Assembly (NCBI RefSeq): GCF_001870225.1
Contig: NZ_CP017675.1
Span: 2,720,045 to 2,784,044, forward strand
Length of the DNA stretch: 64,000 nt
Direction: 5' to 3'
Source: Gloeomargarita lithophora Alchichica-D10
Lineage (GTDB): Bacteria > Cyanobacteriota > Cyanobacteriia > Gloeomargaritales > Gloeomargaritaceae
Numbering within the stretch: the first letter of the stretch is position 1; every line of letters starts with the position of its first letter. Positions 54,175 through 63,816 of this stretch are shown here, piece by piece. The notes below the pieces were generated by a model. It made no database searches. It had not been told where the DNA came from and saw only the letters and a program-made list of their open reading frames with translations. The position numbers were made by a program, and so were the translations under genes.

Positions 54175-55072
54175 TTCCAATCACCCGCCGTAAATGACCC
54201 TCAGCTTGTTGCAATAATTGTTGCGCCGTGGCAAAATCTACCCCCCGATGGTGCATCACCACCGCCGTTTTTACCTGTCCTTGGGCAGTGGTTAATAATT
54301 TGCGTGCCGCTTCGGATTCTAACCCGGTTAGGTACTGTACAAAACGAGTCCCCCGCTCCCAAAGTTTACTATTGGTTGCCCGTAAGTCCACCATTAAATT
54401 CCCGTACACTTTACCGAGTTTCACCATTACGCTTGTACTGAGCATATTCAACACCAATTTAGTGGCCGTACCCGCTTTCATACGAGTCGAACCCGTGAGG
54501 ATTTCTGGCCCCACCGGCAGAACAATTACCTGATCTACGGTTATTAGTTGGGCACCTTCAGGATTACAAGTTATGAAAATCGTGGGACTGCCTAAATCAT
54601 GGGCATATTCCAGACCCGCCAAAACGTAGGGCGTGGTGGAACCAGCGGCAATCCCGCACAGGACATCCCCGGTTTGAAAACCCCGCTTTTGCAAGTCCCG
54701 TACCGCCTGATCCCGGTCATCCTCCGCCCCTTCTACCGCCTGCACCAACGCCCGCTCGCCCCCGGCAAGCACCCCCTGCACCTGCTGGGGATCGGCGGAA
54801 AAGGTGGGGGGACATTCGGCGGCATCTAATACTCCCAAACGTCCACTGGTGCCTGCCCCTAAGTAAAACAAGTGATGTCTTTGTACTAATTGATTGAAAA
54901 TCAGTTCTGCGGCGGTCGTAATGGCCGGAATCGCCTCTGCCACGACTAAGGGAACCTGTTGATCCGCCTGGTTAATGATTTGCAAAATTTCCGCCAGCGA
55001 GTGCTGGTCTAAATCGGTACTTCCGGCATACCGTTGTTCGGTGAGTAAATGTCCTCGCTGGTTGATAGACAT
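54158..55072 (-). CDS. murQ: N-acetylmuramic acid 6-phosphate etherase
   Basis: A 304-residue etherase that removes the lactyl side chain of MurNAc-6-phosphate to give GlcNAc-6-phosphate. SIS-domain features are HHLFYLGAGTSGRLGVLDA near residue 68, ECPPTFSADPQQVQGVLAGG and VLAGLEYAHDLGSPTIFITC. GGSTRMKAGTATKLVLNML-like sequence (TGSTRMKAGTATKL here) follows. Length is normal. It is the first gene of the murQ-anmK-pseudouridine synthase unit. Confidence 0.95.
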   Translation of the reverse strand: MSINQRGHLLTEQRYAGSTDLDQHSLAEILQIINQADQQVPLVVAEAIPAITTAAELIFNQLVQRHHLFYLGAGTSGRLGVLDAAECPPTFSADPQQVQGVLAGGERALVQAVEGAEDDRDQAVRDLQKRGFQTGDVLCGIAAGSTTPYVLAGLEYAHDLGSPTIFITCNPEGAQLITVDQVIVLPVGPEILTGSTRMKAGTATKLVLNMLSTSVMVKLGKVYGNLMVDLRATNSKLWERGTRFVQYLTGLESEAARKLLTTAQGQVKTAVVMHHRGVDFATAQQLLQQAEGHLRRVIGNVAIN

Positions 55073-55186
55073 TGGTTAAGTGCTAGTGAATATATTTATT
55101 GAACCATCTATGGGCACAATTAGGCACGGATGGGTTAATTATTTTTCTATGATAGAAAGTAAGTCACGGTCATACGAATCCACCCC

Positions 55187-56752
55187 ATGAATTTAATCAA
55201 TTTGATCTGGTTTCGCCGGGATTTACGACTGATGGATAATGAAATAGTCTGGCGAGCGAACCGGGGTTATGTTTTACCCTTTTTTATCATTGACCCTTGG
55301 TTTTATCAACAACCGGAAATCAGCGCCCAGCGGGTTAATTTTCTATTAGAATCCTTGGCGCAATTAGATCGGGCGTTACGTCAAAGGGGGAGTAAACTTT
55401 TTTTATTGCATGGGGATAGCGTTACTATTTTACGGGAATTAACCCAGGAATTATTAGACCGAAATTACACGCCACATCTTTTATTCAATCGGGATATTCA
55501 AGTTGCCTACGGTTTAGAACGGGATCAAAAAATAATGCGATTTTATCAAGAAGAGAACTTAAAAATTACTGTATGTACCAATTTCTTTCTCAATCTTTCA
55601 GGGCATGGTAATGACTGGCTAGAGCAGTATTACCATTACCAAAACCAGCCCTTGTATCCGATTCCAGATCAGATCAATACCCCAGAAATTGTATTAAAAA
55701 CCTCCCAAATTACAATTACAGATATTACCCAAAAATATGGTCTAAACTACCCCAAAAACACTTGGTTTACCGGTGGTGAATCTCAGGCGCAAGCAACGTT
55801 GAATACTTTTTTAGCACGGCGTTTTCATGGGTATCACTGGAAAATTTCCCGCCCTTGGTTCGCCCAACAAAGGGCAACTTCCCACCTTTCGCCCCATCTC
55901 GCTTTTGGCACCATCAGCGGGCGGCAGGTATATCAAAAAGTCCAACAAAAACGGCAAGAATACCCCGATCATGACCGGGCGGTTTTGTCCCTGCGGGCAT
56001 TTCGGGATCGCCTGCGATGGCGGGATTCTGCCAGTCAAAGGCTCTACAATAATCCCCATTTAGTCCATCAAAATATCTATCCTGAATTTGACGAATGGTA
56101 CAATTTGGAACCGTTAAGCCCCGAAAAGGAGAGGTATTTCAGCAATTGGCAAAATGGCACTACAGGTTTTCCTTTAGTGGATGCGAGTATGCGCCAATTA
56201 CGTCAAATGGGGTGGATGAATTTTCGGATGCGTGCCATGTGTGCCACCTTTTTAACAATTAACTGCGGGATTTCTTGGCACTATGGGGCACAACATTATA
56301 TGCAGTGTTTAATTGATGGAGATTTGGCGATTGACCATTGGCAGTGGCAAATGCAGGCGGGAATTACCAATCCCTTATCTGCCAGCTTTCGCATTTATAA
56401 TCCAGAAAAAAATGCTCAAGAACGGGATCAAAATTGGCAATTCATTCACTATTGGGTGCCAGAATTGCGTTCCATTCAACCCACTGATTGGGGTAATATT
56501 ACAATTAATTACTACCCGCAACCGATGTTAAACTGGTCAGAAACTCGGCAAAAATATGGGCAAATTATTCGGCAGATACGAGAGCAGGTGCGTCAGCGAC
56601 TTTATCGGGAACAGGGACGGGAATTGGTGATAGCCCAACAGGCGCAGAATACGCTCAAACGCTATCGCCAACGTTGGCGGAATTATTGTCAACAGGGAGA
56701 GCCAAATTACGGCCAACAATTATCCCTGGATTTTGGGGATTTGCATTCCTAA
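55187..56752 (+). CDS. Cryptochrome/photolyase family protein, non-CPD type
   Basis: A 521-residue flavoprotein. The N-terminal antenna domain begins LIWFRRDLRLMDNEIVW. The FAD-binding domain runs from TGFPLVDASMRQLRQMGWM to the C-terminus. The FAD pocket has HYMQCLIDGDLAIDHWQWQ, followed by MQAGITNPLSASFRIYNPEK near residues 388-407. Ordinary CPD photolyases have a W-x-W-SAS stretch there, as in the second photolyase at 59568. The substrate is therefore likely to be something else, or the protein is a photoreceptor. Related plant and cyanobacterial proteins with QMQxG are poorly characterised. It stands alone on the plus strand. Confidence 0.85.
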   Translation: MNLINLIWFRRDLRLMDNEIVWRANRGYVLPFFIIDPWFYQQPEISAQRVNFLLESLAQLDRALRQRGSKLFLLHGDSVTILRELTQELLDRNYTPHLLFNRDIQVAYGLERDQKIMRFYQEENLKITVCTNFFLNLSGHGNDWLEQYYHYQNQPLYPIPDQINTPEIVLKTSQITITDITQKYGLNYPKNTWFTGGESQAQATLNTFLARRFHGYHWKISRPWFAQQRATSHLSPHLAFGTISGRQVYQKVQQKRQEYPDHDRAVLSLRAFRDRLRWRDSASQRLYNNPHLVHQNIYPEFDEWYNLEPLSPEKERYFSNWQNGTTGFPLVDASMRQLRQMGWMNFRMRAMCATFLTINCGISWHYGAQHYMQCLIDGDLAIDHWQWQMQAGITNPLSASFRIYNPEKNAQERDQNWQFIHYWVPELRSIQPTDWGNITINYYPQPMLNWSETRQKYGQIIRQIREQVRQRLYREQGRELVIAQQAQNTLKRYRQRWRNYCQQGEPNYGQQLSLDFGDLHS

Positions 56753-56771
56753 ATTAGAATAAACTAGCCAC

Positions 56772-58145
56772 TTATTTTGATGAAGAACTACCGTAGCCAT
56801 TCTGCATCCATTCATCCACAAAATGGGTATCCACTTGGGCGTTAATAAAATCAGGGTGGTTGAGTAAATGCTGATGAAAATCCAGGGTGGTTTTAACGCC
56901 AGTAATGGCACATTCTTGTAAGGCTCGTTTCATACGGGCGATGGCATGATCCCGATTTTCCCCCCAGACAATAATTTTGCCAATCAATGAGTCATAGTAG
57001 GGCGGAATTTCGTAGTCGGGATACACATGGGAATCCACCCGCACCCCTGGCCCACCTGGAGGTAAATAGGCCACGATCCGACCGGGACAGGGACGAAATT
57101 GATGCTCCGGGTCTTCGGCATTGATCCGACATTCGATGGCATGACCCCGCAATTGCACATCGGTTTGCATAAAGGGTAAGGGTTCTCCCTGGGCGATGCG
57201 AATTTGTAATCCAATCAAATCTAAACCGGTGACTACTTCGGTAACGGGATGTTCGACCTGAATGCGGGTGTTCATTTCCATGAAATAAAAGTGGCCGTAT
57301 TTATCTACCAAAAATTCCACGGTGCCCACCCCCACATAGCCAATGGATTCCGCCACCCGCACCGCCTGTTTGCCCATTTCTTCCCGTAAATCTGGGGTTA
57401 ATAAAGGGCTGGGGGATTCTTCGAGTAATTTTTGGTGACGGCGTTGAATTGAACAATCCCGCTCCCCCAGATGCACCACATGACCGTACTGATCCGCCAA
57501 AATTTGCAGTTCCACATGGCGCGGCCGTTCGATCAATTTTTCTAAATACACGCCCGGATTGCCAAAAGCCGCCTCCGCTTCCCCCTGCGCCGCCAAAAAA
57601 GCCCGCCCAAAGTCCTCCACTTGACGCACCACCCGCATCCCCCGCCCGCCGCCGCCTGCGGTGGCTTTGATAATCACGGGAAAACCAATTTCTTGAGCAA
57701 TTTTGAGGGCGGTGACCTCATCACTTAATAACCCCTCGCTCCCCGGAATCACCGGCACTCCCGCCTGTTGCATCGTCCGTTTGGCGGTGGATTTGTCCCC
57801 CATTGCCCGCATCGCCTGGGAGGTTGGGCCGATAAAAATTAAATCGTGATCGGCACAAATTTCCGCAAAGCGAGCATTTTCCGCCAAAAACCCATAACCG
57901 GGATGAATCGCCGTGGCATTGCGGGTGAGGGCGGCGGCAATGATATTAGGAATATTCAAATAACTTTTGGCACTGGGGGCTTCCCCGATACACACCGCTT
58001 CATCCGCCAATTGGACGTGCAAACATTGCCGGTCTGCGGTGGAATGTACCGCCACGGTTTTGATGCCCAATTCCCCACAGGAACGTAAAATGCGAACCGC
58101 AATTTCCCCCCGATTGGCAATCAATAATTTGGGAATGGGTGCCAT
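56772..58145 (-). CDS. accC: Acetyl-CoA carboxylase, biotin carboxylase subunit
   Basis: A 457-residue ATP-grasp enzyme that carboxylates biotin on BCCP for fatty-acid synthesis. Conserved segments are [18 protein letters not shown] at the start, [30 protein letters not shown] (glycine-rich ATP loop), [34 protein letters not shown] and [10 protein letters not shown]. The ATG at 58145 is preferred to 58166 by family length. It is last in the minus-strand run fabZ-phr-creD-accC; accB is not nearby. Confidence 0.97.
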   Translation of the reverse strand: MAPIPKLLIANRGEIAVRILRSCGELGIKTVAVHSTADRQCLHVQLADEAVCIGEAPSAKSYLNIPNIIAAALTRNATAIHPGYGFLAENARFAEICADHDLIFIGPTSQAMRAMGDKSTAKRTMQQAGVPVIPGSEGLLSDEVTALKIAQEIGFPVIIKATAGGGGRGMRVVRQVEDFGRAFLAAQGEAEAAFGNPGVYLEKLIERPRHVELQILADQYGHVVHLGERDCSIQRRHQKLLEESPSPLLTPDLREEMGKQAVRVAESIGYVGVGTVEFLVDKYGHFYFMEMNTRIQVEHPVTEVVTGLDLIGLQIRIAQGEPLPFMQTDVQLRGHAIECRINAEDPEHQFRPCPGRIVAYLPPGGPGVRVDSHVYPDYEIPPYYDSLIGKIIVWGENRDHAIARMKRALQECAITGVKTTLDFHQHLLNHPDFINAQVDTHFVDEWMQNGYGSSSSK

Positions 58146-58193
58146 GGTTATCCCAACCGTCAGCAATTCATCCTACCATGTCCGAGAACCGGG

Positions 58194-59522
58194 CTAGGGC
58201 GGGGAACTGCGCCCCATATTAAACCAATCAATCCGGCGGGTGAAGTACATGACCACCGCCAGGAAGACAAACAGGCCGAGGGAACCAATCAACAGGGCAT
58301 AATCCTGATTCACCAACACCACATAAAGATAACCGTACAAACCGACCTGCATCAGGCCAATGACCGTGCCCCGGCGATTTGCCCGCAGGATAGATACGGC
58401 ATAAAACGCCACCAAAACCGCCACCGCCCCGCTCGCCAACCCATAGGCCAAGGGAAAGCCCAAATGTTCCGAAAACGCCAACTGCAATAGGTAAAACAAA
58501 CACATCGCCACCCCCACAAGTAAATATTGCAGGGGATGCACCCGCAAACCCAGGGTAACTTCAAACAACCAAAAAGCGGCAAAGGTTAATAACAAAAACA
58601 GGAAATTGTACTTCAAACTTCGTTCCGCCATCCGGTACTGATCCACCGGCGAGAGCAAATCCACCCCCACCACCGACTGGGTGACCACCTCCTCCGCCAC
58701 CGGCTGTTCGCTCGTCCACATCTGGGGAAAATTGCGCCCCAAGGCGGGAATCTCCCAGGTCGCCTGGAATTTGTCCGCCGTCACCTGCCGCTGGTTGGGC
58801 AACCATAGCCCCTGGAAACTGGGGTTCGGCCAATTCCCCGCCATCGTAATTTTCGTCACCTGACCAAAGGGAGCCACATTCAACCGCTCACTGCCATTCA
58901 AGCGCAAATCAATGGCAAAATTGTACCGATTTCCCCCCATCCCCGCCCCCACCTGGCTATGAATCCCCGTCCCTTGGGTAGGGTGAAATTGTCCCGTTCC
59001 CGGCGCAAAGGGAAAGGATTTACCCTGCCATTTTAAAACCGCTTGATTTTGAATCGCCCGCGCATCGCTAATGTCTAAACTCAACTCACTTTGTCGCCAA
59101 CGAATATCCCCTGGAGCCACCCCCCAACGGCTCAAATCCGGGCGCACAAATTCCCCTTTAATTGTCGTTTGGGTGCGATAAACCGGCACTTCAAAAATTC
59201 CCCGATACCGCACTTCCGTCTCTAAATTGCTCTGAATTTGTAAATTCTCTGGCAAAATCGTAGCGTAATAGGTTACCGCTTTGACTCGATTGCCTTCGCG
59301 CACCTGCTTTGTATAGGGAATCAATAAACGGGGTCCCAAAATCGTCTGCGCCCGTCCCCATTTCCCCGTAATATCCGCCACCGCTTCATTGCGTACCCCT
59401 TGGCGTTCCCGCACCAGCCCATCAATCATCAAACTGGGAATTTGCAGGATGATAATCAGCAATACAACAATAAAAATTCGCACAAATTGGGAATTGATAA
59501 TCGCTGACCACACACCCATCAT
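58194..59522 (-). CDS. creD: CreD-like inner-membrane protein
   Basis: A 442-residue membrane protein of the CreD (CET) family. A first helix (FVRIFIVVLLIIILQIPSLM) leads to a large periplasmic part (GRAQTILGPRLLIPYTKQV, QMWTSEQPVAEEVV, YRMAERSLKYNFLFLLLTF). Five further helices close the protein. E. coli CreD is linked to envelope stress and colicin tolerance; its biochemical role is unknown. No creBC two-component genes are adjacent. The start has two ATGs side by side. It lies 45 bases after phr. Confidence 0.9.
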   Translation of the reverse strand: MMGVWSAIINSQFVRIFIVVLLIIILQIPSLMIDGLVRERQGVRNEAVADITGKWGRAQTILGPRLLIPYTKQVREGNRVKAVTYYATILPENLQIQSNLETEVRYRGIFEVPVYRTQTTIKGEFVRPDLSRWGVAPGDIRWRQSELSLDISDARAIQNQAVLKWQGKSFPFAPGTGQFHPTQGTGIHSQVGAGMGGNRYNFAIDLRLNGSERLNVAPFGQVTKITMAGNWPNPSFQGLWLPNQRQVTADKFQATWEIPALGRNFPQMWTSEQPVAEEVVTQSVVGVDLLSPVDQYRMAERSLKYNFLFLLLTFAAFWLFEVTLGLRVHPLQYLLVGVAMCLFYLLQLAFSEHLGFPLAYGLASGAVAVLVAFYAVSILRANRRGTVIGLMQVGLYGYLYVVLVNQDYALLIGSLGLFVFLAVVMYFTRRIDWFNMGRSSPP

Positions 59523-59567
59523 GCCAATTCACTCCTGTAAACGTTCCGTTGCTCACCAACCCCGTAG

Positions 59568-61019
59568 TCAGACCTCAGCTTCCCGCCCAAAGTTCCCCTC
59601 ACCCGCACGGGGAATCAACTGATATTTTTGCTTGAATAATTGCTGTTGTTTTTGATGGTTGACGATGGGTTCAGGATAACCTAATGCTTGCCGCTCTAAA
59701 GGTGTTATTTGATTGCTCAAAATTTGCGGCACATCCACAGAGCGCAACTCCGGCACCCAAGTATAGATATACTCCGCCTCCGGGTCAAATTTAGTCGCCT
59801 GGGTATTGGGGTTAAAAATCCGCAAAGGCCGGGGATCCATCCCTACAGAAGCACTCCATTGCCAACCACCATTATTGGCACTTAAATCCCCATCAATCAA
59901 ATTCTGCATAAAATAACGTTCTCCCCAGCGCCAATCAATCAATAAATCCTTGGTCAAAAAACTGGCGACAATCATCCGACACCGGTTGTGCATCCAGCCG
60001 GTTTGATTCAATTGCCGCATGGCCGCATCTACAATGGGATAGCCCGTTTCGCCCGCACACCAGGCTTGGAAATACGCTTGATTATTCTCCCAGGCAAAAT
60101 CATCAAATTGCGCCCGATGACTGTGGGTTGCCAACCGGGGAAAATGATACATCCCGTGCTGATAAAATTCCCGCCAGGCCAATTCCTGTTGCCAAACAAT
60201 TACTGATTCATTGCCTGGGAAATTTTGCAAACAATCCTGGGTGAATTGCCAAAGAGAGCGGATACCAATCACCCCAAATTTTAGGGCGGCACTCAAACGA
60301 GAGGTTCCTAAAATGGCGGGAAAATTCCTCTGCTCCTGATAGCTATAAATCGCAGAGCGACCAAATTCCGCTAGTAAATTATTTGCCCCCTCAGCACCTG
60401 GTTGATAGTCCCATTGCCCTGGCCAATCAAAACCCAATTCCTTCAAACTCGGCAAGGGAATTGCCCCAGCGTTTTGAACAACTTGACGTTCTATTTCCGT
60501 GAGTTTTGTACAGTTTTCTAACTTTGGATAGGGCGCAACTTTATCTTGCTGTGACCAATTCTTCCAAAAGGGCGTAAAAACCGTGTAGGGTTGCCCCACT
60601 TTAGTCGCAATTTCAGCGGGTGCATGGAGCAGTTGATCCCAAAATTGCCGCTGGACAATCCCCTGTTCATTTAATGCCTGGTTCACCCCTTGATCCCGTT
60701 GACGACCGTAGGGTTCCACATCCTGATGCCAGTACACCCCCGCTTGCAATGCCTGCGCCAAACGGGGAATGGCTTGGATGGGGTCAGCCCAAAGTATCAG
60801 CAATTCACTCCCAGCCTGTTCATACTGTTGCTGTAAATCCGCTAGACATTCCCGCAGATAATAGACCCGCACCGGTGCCATATCATCCCGATTCAAAATT
60901 TGGGGATCAAAACAGAAGACTCCTATCACTTTGGGCGTGTGTAAACGGGCGGTATGCAGACCAACACTATCTTCGATTCGTAAATCCCGCCGGTGCCAAA
61001 ACAAGATACACTCTGGCAT
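59568..61019 (-). CDS. phr: Deoxyribodipyrimidine photolyase, class I CPD
   Basis: A 483-residue light-driven repair enzyme for cyclobutane pyrimidine dimers. The antenna domain begins ILFWHRRDLRIEDSVGL. The FAD domain has TGYPIVDAAMRQLNQTGW, MHNRCRMIVASFLTKDLL and NLIDGDLSANNGGWQWSAS with the CPD-contacting tryptophan. The antenna domain's form suggests a deazaflavin (8-HDF) cofactor, which is inference. The ATG at 61019 shares one base with the fabZ stop. Its stop is followed by creD after 45 bases. Confidence 0.95.
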   Translation of the reverse strand: MPECILFWHRRDLRIEDSVGLHTARLHTPKVIGVFCFDPQILNRDDMAPVRVYYLRECLADLQQQYEQAGSELLILWADPIQAIPRLAQALQAGVYWHQDVEPYGRQRDQGVNQALNEQGIVQRQFWDQLLHAPAEIATKVGQPYTVFTPFWKNWSQQDKVAPYPKLENCTKLTEIERQVVQNAGAIPLPSLKELGFDWPGQWDYQPGAEGANNLLAEFGRSAIYSYQEQRNFPAILGTSRLSAALKFGVIGIRSLWQFTQDCLQNFPGNESVIVWQQELAWREFYQHGMYHFPRLATHSHRAQFDDFAWENNQAYFQAWCAGETGYPIVDAAMRQLNQTGWMHNRCRMIVASFLTKDLLIDWRWGERYFMQNLIDGDLSANNGGWQWSASVGMDPRPLRIFNPNTQATKFDPEAEYIYTWVPELRSVDVPQILSNQITPLERQALGYPEPIVNHQKQQQLFKQKYQLIPRAGEGNFGREAEV

Positions 61020-61456
61020 CAATCCACCAAAGAAAAGAGTAAATCTCCTTCCGCCACTAGATCGCCGTTCACCATAGCTTTGCCCTGTACCTGCCCAAAA
61101 CGCCCCATGCGTAAGCGCACCAAAGTTGCTGTTAAAATGAGTTGATCCCCAGGCGTAACCTGCCTGCGAAACCGCACCTTATCAATCCCCGCAAATACGG
61201 ACAAATGCCCCTGGGCTTCCGGCAACTGCATGACCACCACGCCCCCCACCTGCGCCATTGCTTCCACGATCAGCACCCCCGGCATCAAAGGTCGCCCCGG
61301 AAAATGCCCCTGAAAAAACGGCTCATTCACGGTGACATTTTTGATGCCCACCGCCCGCTTCCCCGGCACATACTCCACAATCCGATCCACCAACAAAAAC
61401 GGATACCGATGGGGCAATAATTTTTGAATCCCTTCCACGGTCAAAACGTCTGCCAT
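61019..61456 (-). CDS. fabZ: (3R)-hydroxyacyl-ACP dehydratase
   Basis: A 145-residue hot-dog enzyme of fatty-acid elongation. The active-site helix [19 protein letters not shown] holds the catalytic His and Glu near residues 51-65. The start [20 protein letters not shown] is normal. In cyanobacteria fabZ often sits with lpxC and lpxA; here it is followed directly by a photolyase gene, translationally coupled through TGATG. A small cysteine-rich membrane protein gene lies 60 bases upstream. Confidence 0.95.
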   Translation of the reverse strand: MADVLTVEGIQKLLPHRYPFLLVDRIVEYVPGKRAVGIKNVTVNEPFFQGHFPGRPLMPGVLIVEAMAQVGGVVVMQLPEAQGHLSVFAGIDKVRFRRQVTPGDQLILTATLVRLRMGRFGQVQGKAMVNGDLVAEGDLLFSLVD

Positions 61457-61516
61457 GCCTGCCTTCCCACGTCCGATTCCTCATCCTACACCACGCCCGT
61501 CCCCTGGGGATCGCCC

Positions 61517-61774
61517 TCAGGACTTGTGGGGAGAAATCGGTCGAGGGGTTGCTTGCACAAAATCTGGACAGTCCATCGCCGCTTCGGTCAAGGCGGTACA
61601 GGGATGAACCGCACATTTCAATTGCTCATGCCCCGTGAAATAATAACAACGGTCACAGGGGACACCATGCAACTTTTTCAATAGTTCTATACTGTCACTA
61701 AAGGCGTAACAAACAGCGGTAAAAAACCCGGTCATCATTAACCAAATTATTATTGGACATAGAAATTGGATCAT
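61517..61774 (-). CDS. Small cysteine-rich membrane protein
   Basis: An 85-residue protein with one N-terminal membrane segment (FLCPIIIWLMMTGFFTAVCY) and a soluble part carrying CDRCYYFTGHEQLKC, then CAVHPCTALTEAAMDCPDF. The spacing of five cysteines resembles a small conserved cyanobacterial protein of unknown function and could hold a metal or form disulfides. It is upstream of fabZ on the same strand (60 bases), and 175 bases of A/T-rich sequence separate it from isiB. Confidence 0.75.
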   Translation of the reverse strand: MIQFLCPIIIWLMMTGFFTAVCYAFSDSIELLKKLHGVPCDRCYYFTGHEQLKCAVHPCTALTEAAMDCPDFVQATPRPISPHKS

Positions 61775-61909
61775 GATTTTTGAACACTCCTATTCATTCT
61801 CAAGACTAACTTTGAATGACGTTTTAATAACATGATTTTTGGTGATCTAAAATAATTTTTTTCGGATTAAAAAATAAATTTAATAGCTGAAATTGCCAAT
61901 TTTTTTGTA

Positions 61910-61938
61910 GGGGATAAACGTTTTTTACACCTATCCCC
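61910..61938. terminator. Weak hairpin after isiB
   Basis: GGGGATA (61910-61916) pairs with TATCCCC (61932-61938) around a 15-base A/T-rich loop, ten bases after the isiB stop. No T-tract follows on the minus strand, so terminator function is uncertain; it could stabilise the isiB 3' end. Confidence 0.35.
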
Positions 61939-61948
61939 CACCCGTTAG

Positions 61949-62461
61949 TTACAACCCAAATTCCGCTTTCAACTTTTGTGTCCAGGTTTGCACCCGTTTG
62001 GCCGTCAATTCCGATTGGTTGTCCTCATCCAGGGCTAAACCCACAAACTGGTCACCCCGCAGAGCTTTAGAGGTGGTAAATTCATACCCCTCGGTCGGCC
62101 AATATCCCACGGTTTTGCCCCCTAGGGAAGCAATCATTTCCTCCAACATACCAATCGCATCCTGAAAATTATCCGCATAGCCTACCTGGTCACCGCAACC
62201 AAAATAGGCAACTTTTTTGCCACTGAAATCAACCGCCTCCAGCTCATCATAAAATCCTTGCCAATCCCCTTGCAATTCACCGATATTCCAAGTAGGGCAA
62301 CCAATGATCAGGCAAGAGTACTTACCAAAATCATCCACATCGGCTCCGGCTACATCAATTAAATCCACCACCGCCGCACCGCCCAGGGCTTTTTGAATTT
62401 GTTCGGCCACCGTCTGAGTATTGCCCGTCTGTGTCCCAAAGAATAAACCAACTTTTGCCAT
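61949..62461 (-). CDS. isiB: Flavodoxin, iron-stress induced
   Basis: A 170-residue long-chain flavodoxin that replaces ferredoxin as photosystem I electron acceptor when iron is scarce. The FMN phosphate loop LFFGTQTGNTQTVAE is at residues 6-20, the isoalloxazine-contact segment has CPTWNIGELQGDW, and a GCGDQVGYADNFQDAIG loop follows. It lies 90 bases after isiA on the same strand, the classic isiAB order, so it should share isiA's iron-responsive control. Confidence 0.96.
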   Translation of the reverse strand: MAKVGLFFGTQTGNTQTVAEQIQKALGGAAVVDLIDVAGADVDDFGKYSCLIIGCPTWNIGELQGDWQGFYDELEAVDFSGKKVAYFGCGDQVGYADNFQDAIGMLEEMIASLGGKTVGYWPTEGYEFTTSKALRGDQFVGLALDEDNQSELTAKRVQTWTQKLKAEFGL

Positions 62462-62551
62462 GATTGTGCCTCAGTAAACATGATTAAATTCTCCTCTCTC
62501 TGCTGGATGGGGTATTCAATTTTACGGACAAGTTGTTACAAAGTCAGCCCC

Positions 62552-63580
62552 TCACATCTGCATGGAATTTAAGGCTCGTTCCACGCGCCGAAAATCAAAT
62601 CCCAAAGCCCGCAAAGCGTGCCACAAATGACCTTGCAGGAAGAAAAATGCGAGGAAGAAATGGGCATTCGCCAACCACGCCCGGGTGCTATAAGCTCCGT
62701 AGGGTAGTTTCACCGTATCGGCAAAATAGGGCGTGATTCCCAACTTCACCTCCAAAACCGGACCATAAAATTCCACAGGATAGGCGAAGGTATTCACCGC
62801 ACAGAAATAGGCCGCCACAAACCCAGCCAAAGCAATTCCCCCCAAAGAGTAGGATAAAATCGCTTCGCCAGAAAATAACAGCACCCTTTTTGCCCAGTTC
62901 AATGGCGGAATTAAAATATGCCAAATTCCCCCGCCAATTAGCAAAACGCCCACAAAAATGTGCCCCCCCACCAAGTCCTCCAGGTTATCGAGGCTGGCAA
63001 AGTGGGTTTGATAGCCATAAATAACGGCTGGATTTAAGGTCGGGTTCGTGACTAACCGTACGGTTTGGGTAGCGGCATCGTACAAACCACCCCACCAACA
63101 GGCTTTCGCCACCAGGAGCAAAGCCCCCGTACCTAAAAACAGTAAATGATGCCCCAGAATAATGCCCAATTGCCGGGGATTTTCCCATTCAAAATGGAAA
63201 CGTTTTGCTAAACCGGGAGCATTTTTCAAGCTCTCTGGAGCTTTGAAAGCGTGGAATAAAGCCCCCGCTCCCAGCACCGCTGACGAAATCAAATGGACTG
63301 CCCCCACCACAAAATAGGGATAGGTATCCACAATTTGTCCGCCTTGGCCAACTCCCAAACCCAAAGTGGCTAAATGAGGGAGTAGGATTAATCCCTGCTC
63401 TCCCATCGCCTGGGCGGGATTAAAGCGAGAAATTTCAAATAAGGTAAATGCCCCCGCCCAAAAGGTAATCAACGCCGCCTGCCCAACATGGGCGGCAATA
63501 AATAACCCGGACTTGTCGGCAAAGCGGGCATTTCCTGCCCACCAACCATAGTTTACTTCTGGTTCTCCATAGGTCTGCAT
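62552..63580 (-). CDS. isiA: Iron-stress-induced chlorophyll-binding protein (CP43')
   Basis: A 342-residue, six-helix chlorophyll a antenna protein that rings photosystem I under iron stress. It has normal IsiA length and ends in [19 protein letters not shown], without the soluble tail seen on the IsiX-like paralogue at 36591. Histidine-bearing helices include [36 protein letters not shown] and [24 protein letters not shown] lies eight bases before the ATG. A possible Fur box and a 23-base dyad lie upstream, at 63736-63753 and 63690-63712. Confidence 0.95.
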   Translation of the reverse strand: MQTYGEPEVNYGWWAGNARFADKSGLFIAAHVGQAALITFWAGAFTLFEISRFNPAQAMGEQGLILLPHLATLGLGVGQGGQIVDTYPYFVVGAVHLISSAVLGAGALFHAFKAPESLKNAPGLAKRFHFEWENPRQLGIILGHHLLFLGTGALLLVAKACWWGGLYDAATQTVRLVTNPTLNPAVIYGYQTHFASLDNLEDLVGGHIFVGVLLIGGGIWHILIPPLNWAKRVLLFSGEAILSYSLGGIALAGFVAAYFCAVNTFAYPVEFYGPVLEVKLGITPYFADTVKLPYGAYSTRAWLANAHFFLAFFFLQGHLWHALRALGFDFRRVERALNSMQM

Positions 63581-63689
63581 CGCATGGACTCCTTGTCAAA
63601 ACAGCAGGTTAAACCCCAGAAGGGTCAGAGCCAACCGTGGAACGTAAACCACGGTTAGAAAGGGATTATCCTGGTGAACTAACCCCAAT

Positions 63690-63712
63690 TTATTGAAACT
63701 TACTTTCAATAA
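63690..63712 (-). promoter_or_regulatory. Perfect 9-bp dyad upstream of isiA
   Basis: TTATTGAAA (63690-63698), spacer CTTAC, then TTTCAATAA (63704-63712), a perfect inverted repeat about 110 bases before the isiA start. It looks like a dimer-binding operator. Which regulator would bind is not known; an iron- or redox-responsive repressor is a guess. Confidence 0.5.
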
Positions 63713-63735
63713 TGACCCGAAAATTACCCTAACAT

Positions 63736-63753
63736 ATTTATTGAGAATTTAAT
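63736..63753 (-). promoter_or_regulatory. Candidate Fur iron box upstream of isiA
   Basis: On the minus strand this reads ATTAAATTCTCAATAAAT, close to A/T-rich iron boxes reported for cyanobacterial FurA (AATAAATTCTCAATAAAT as I recall it). It lies about 155 bases before the isiA start, which is distant if the promoter is close to the gene. Confidence 0.45.
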
Positions 63754-63816
63754 GCATTAATTTTGTTAAGTAATATGAAAGTCTCCGGGGGCTGGTTGCC
63801 CTAGCTGGTGACTTGA

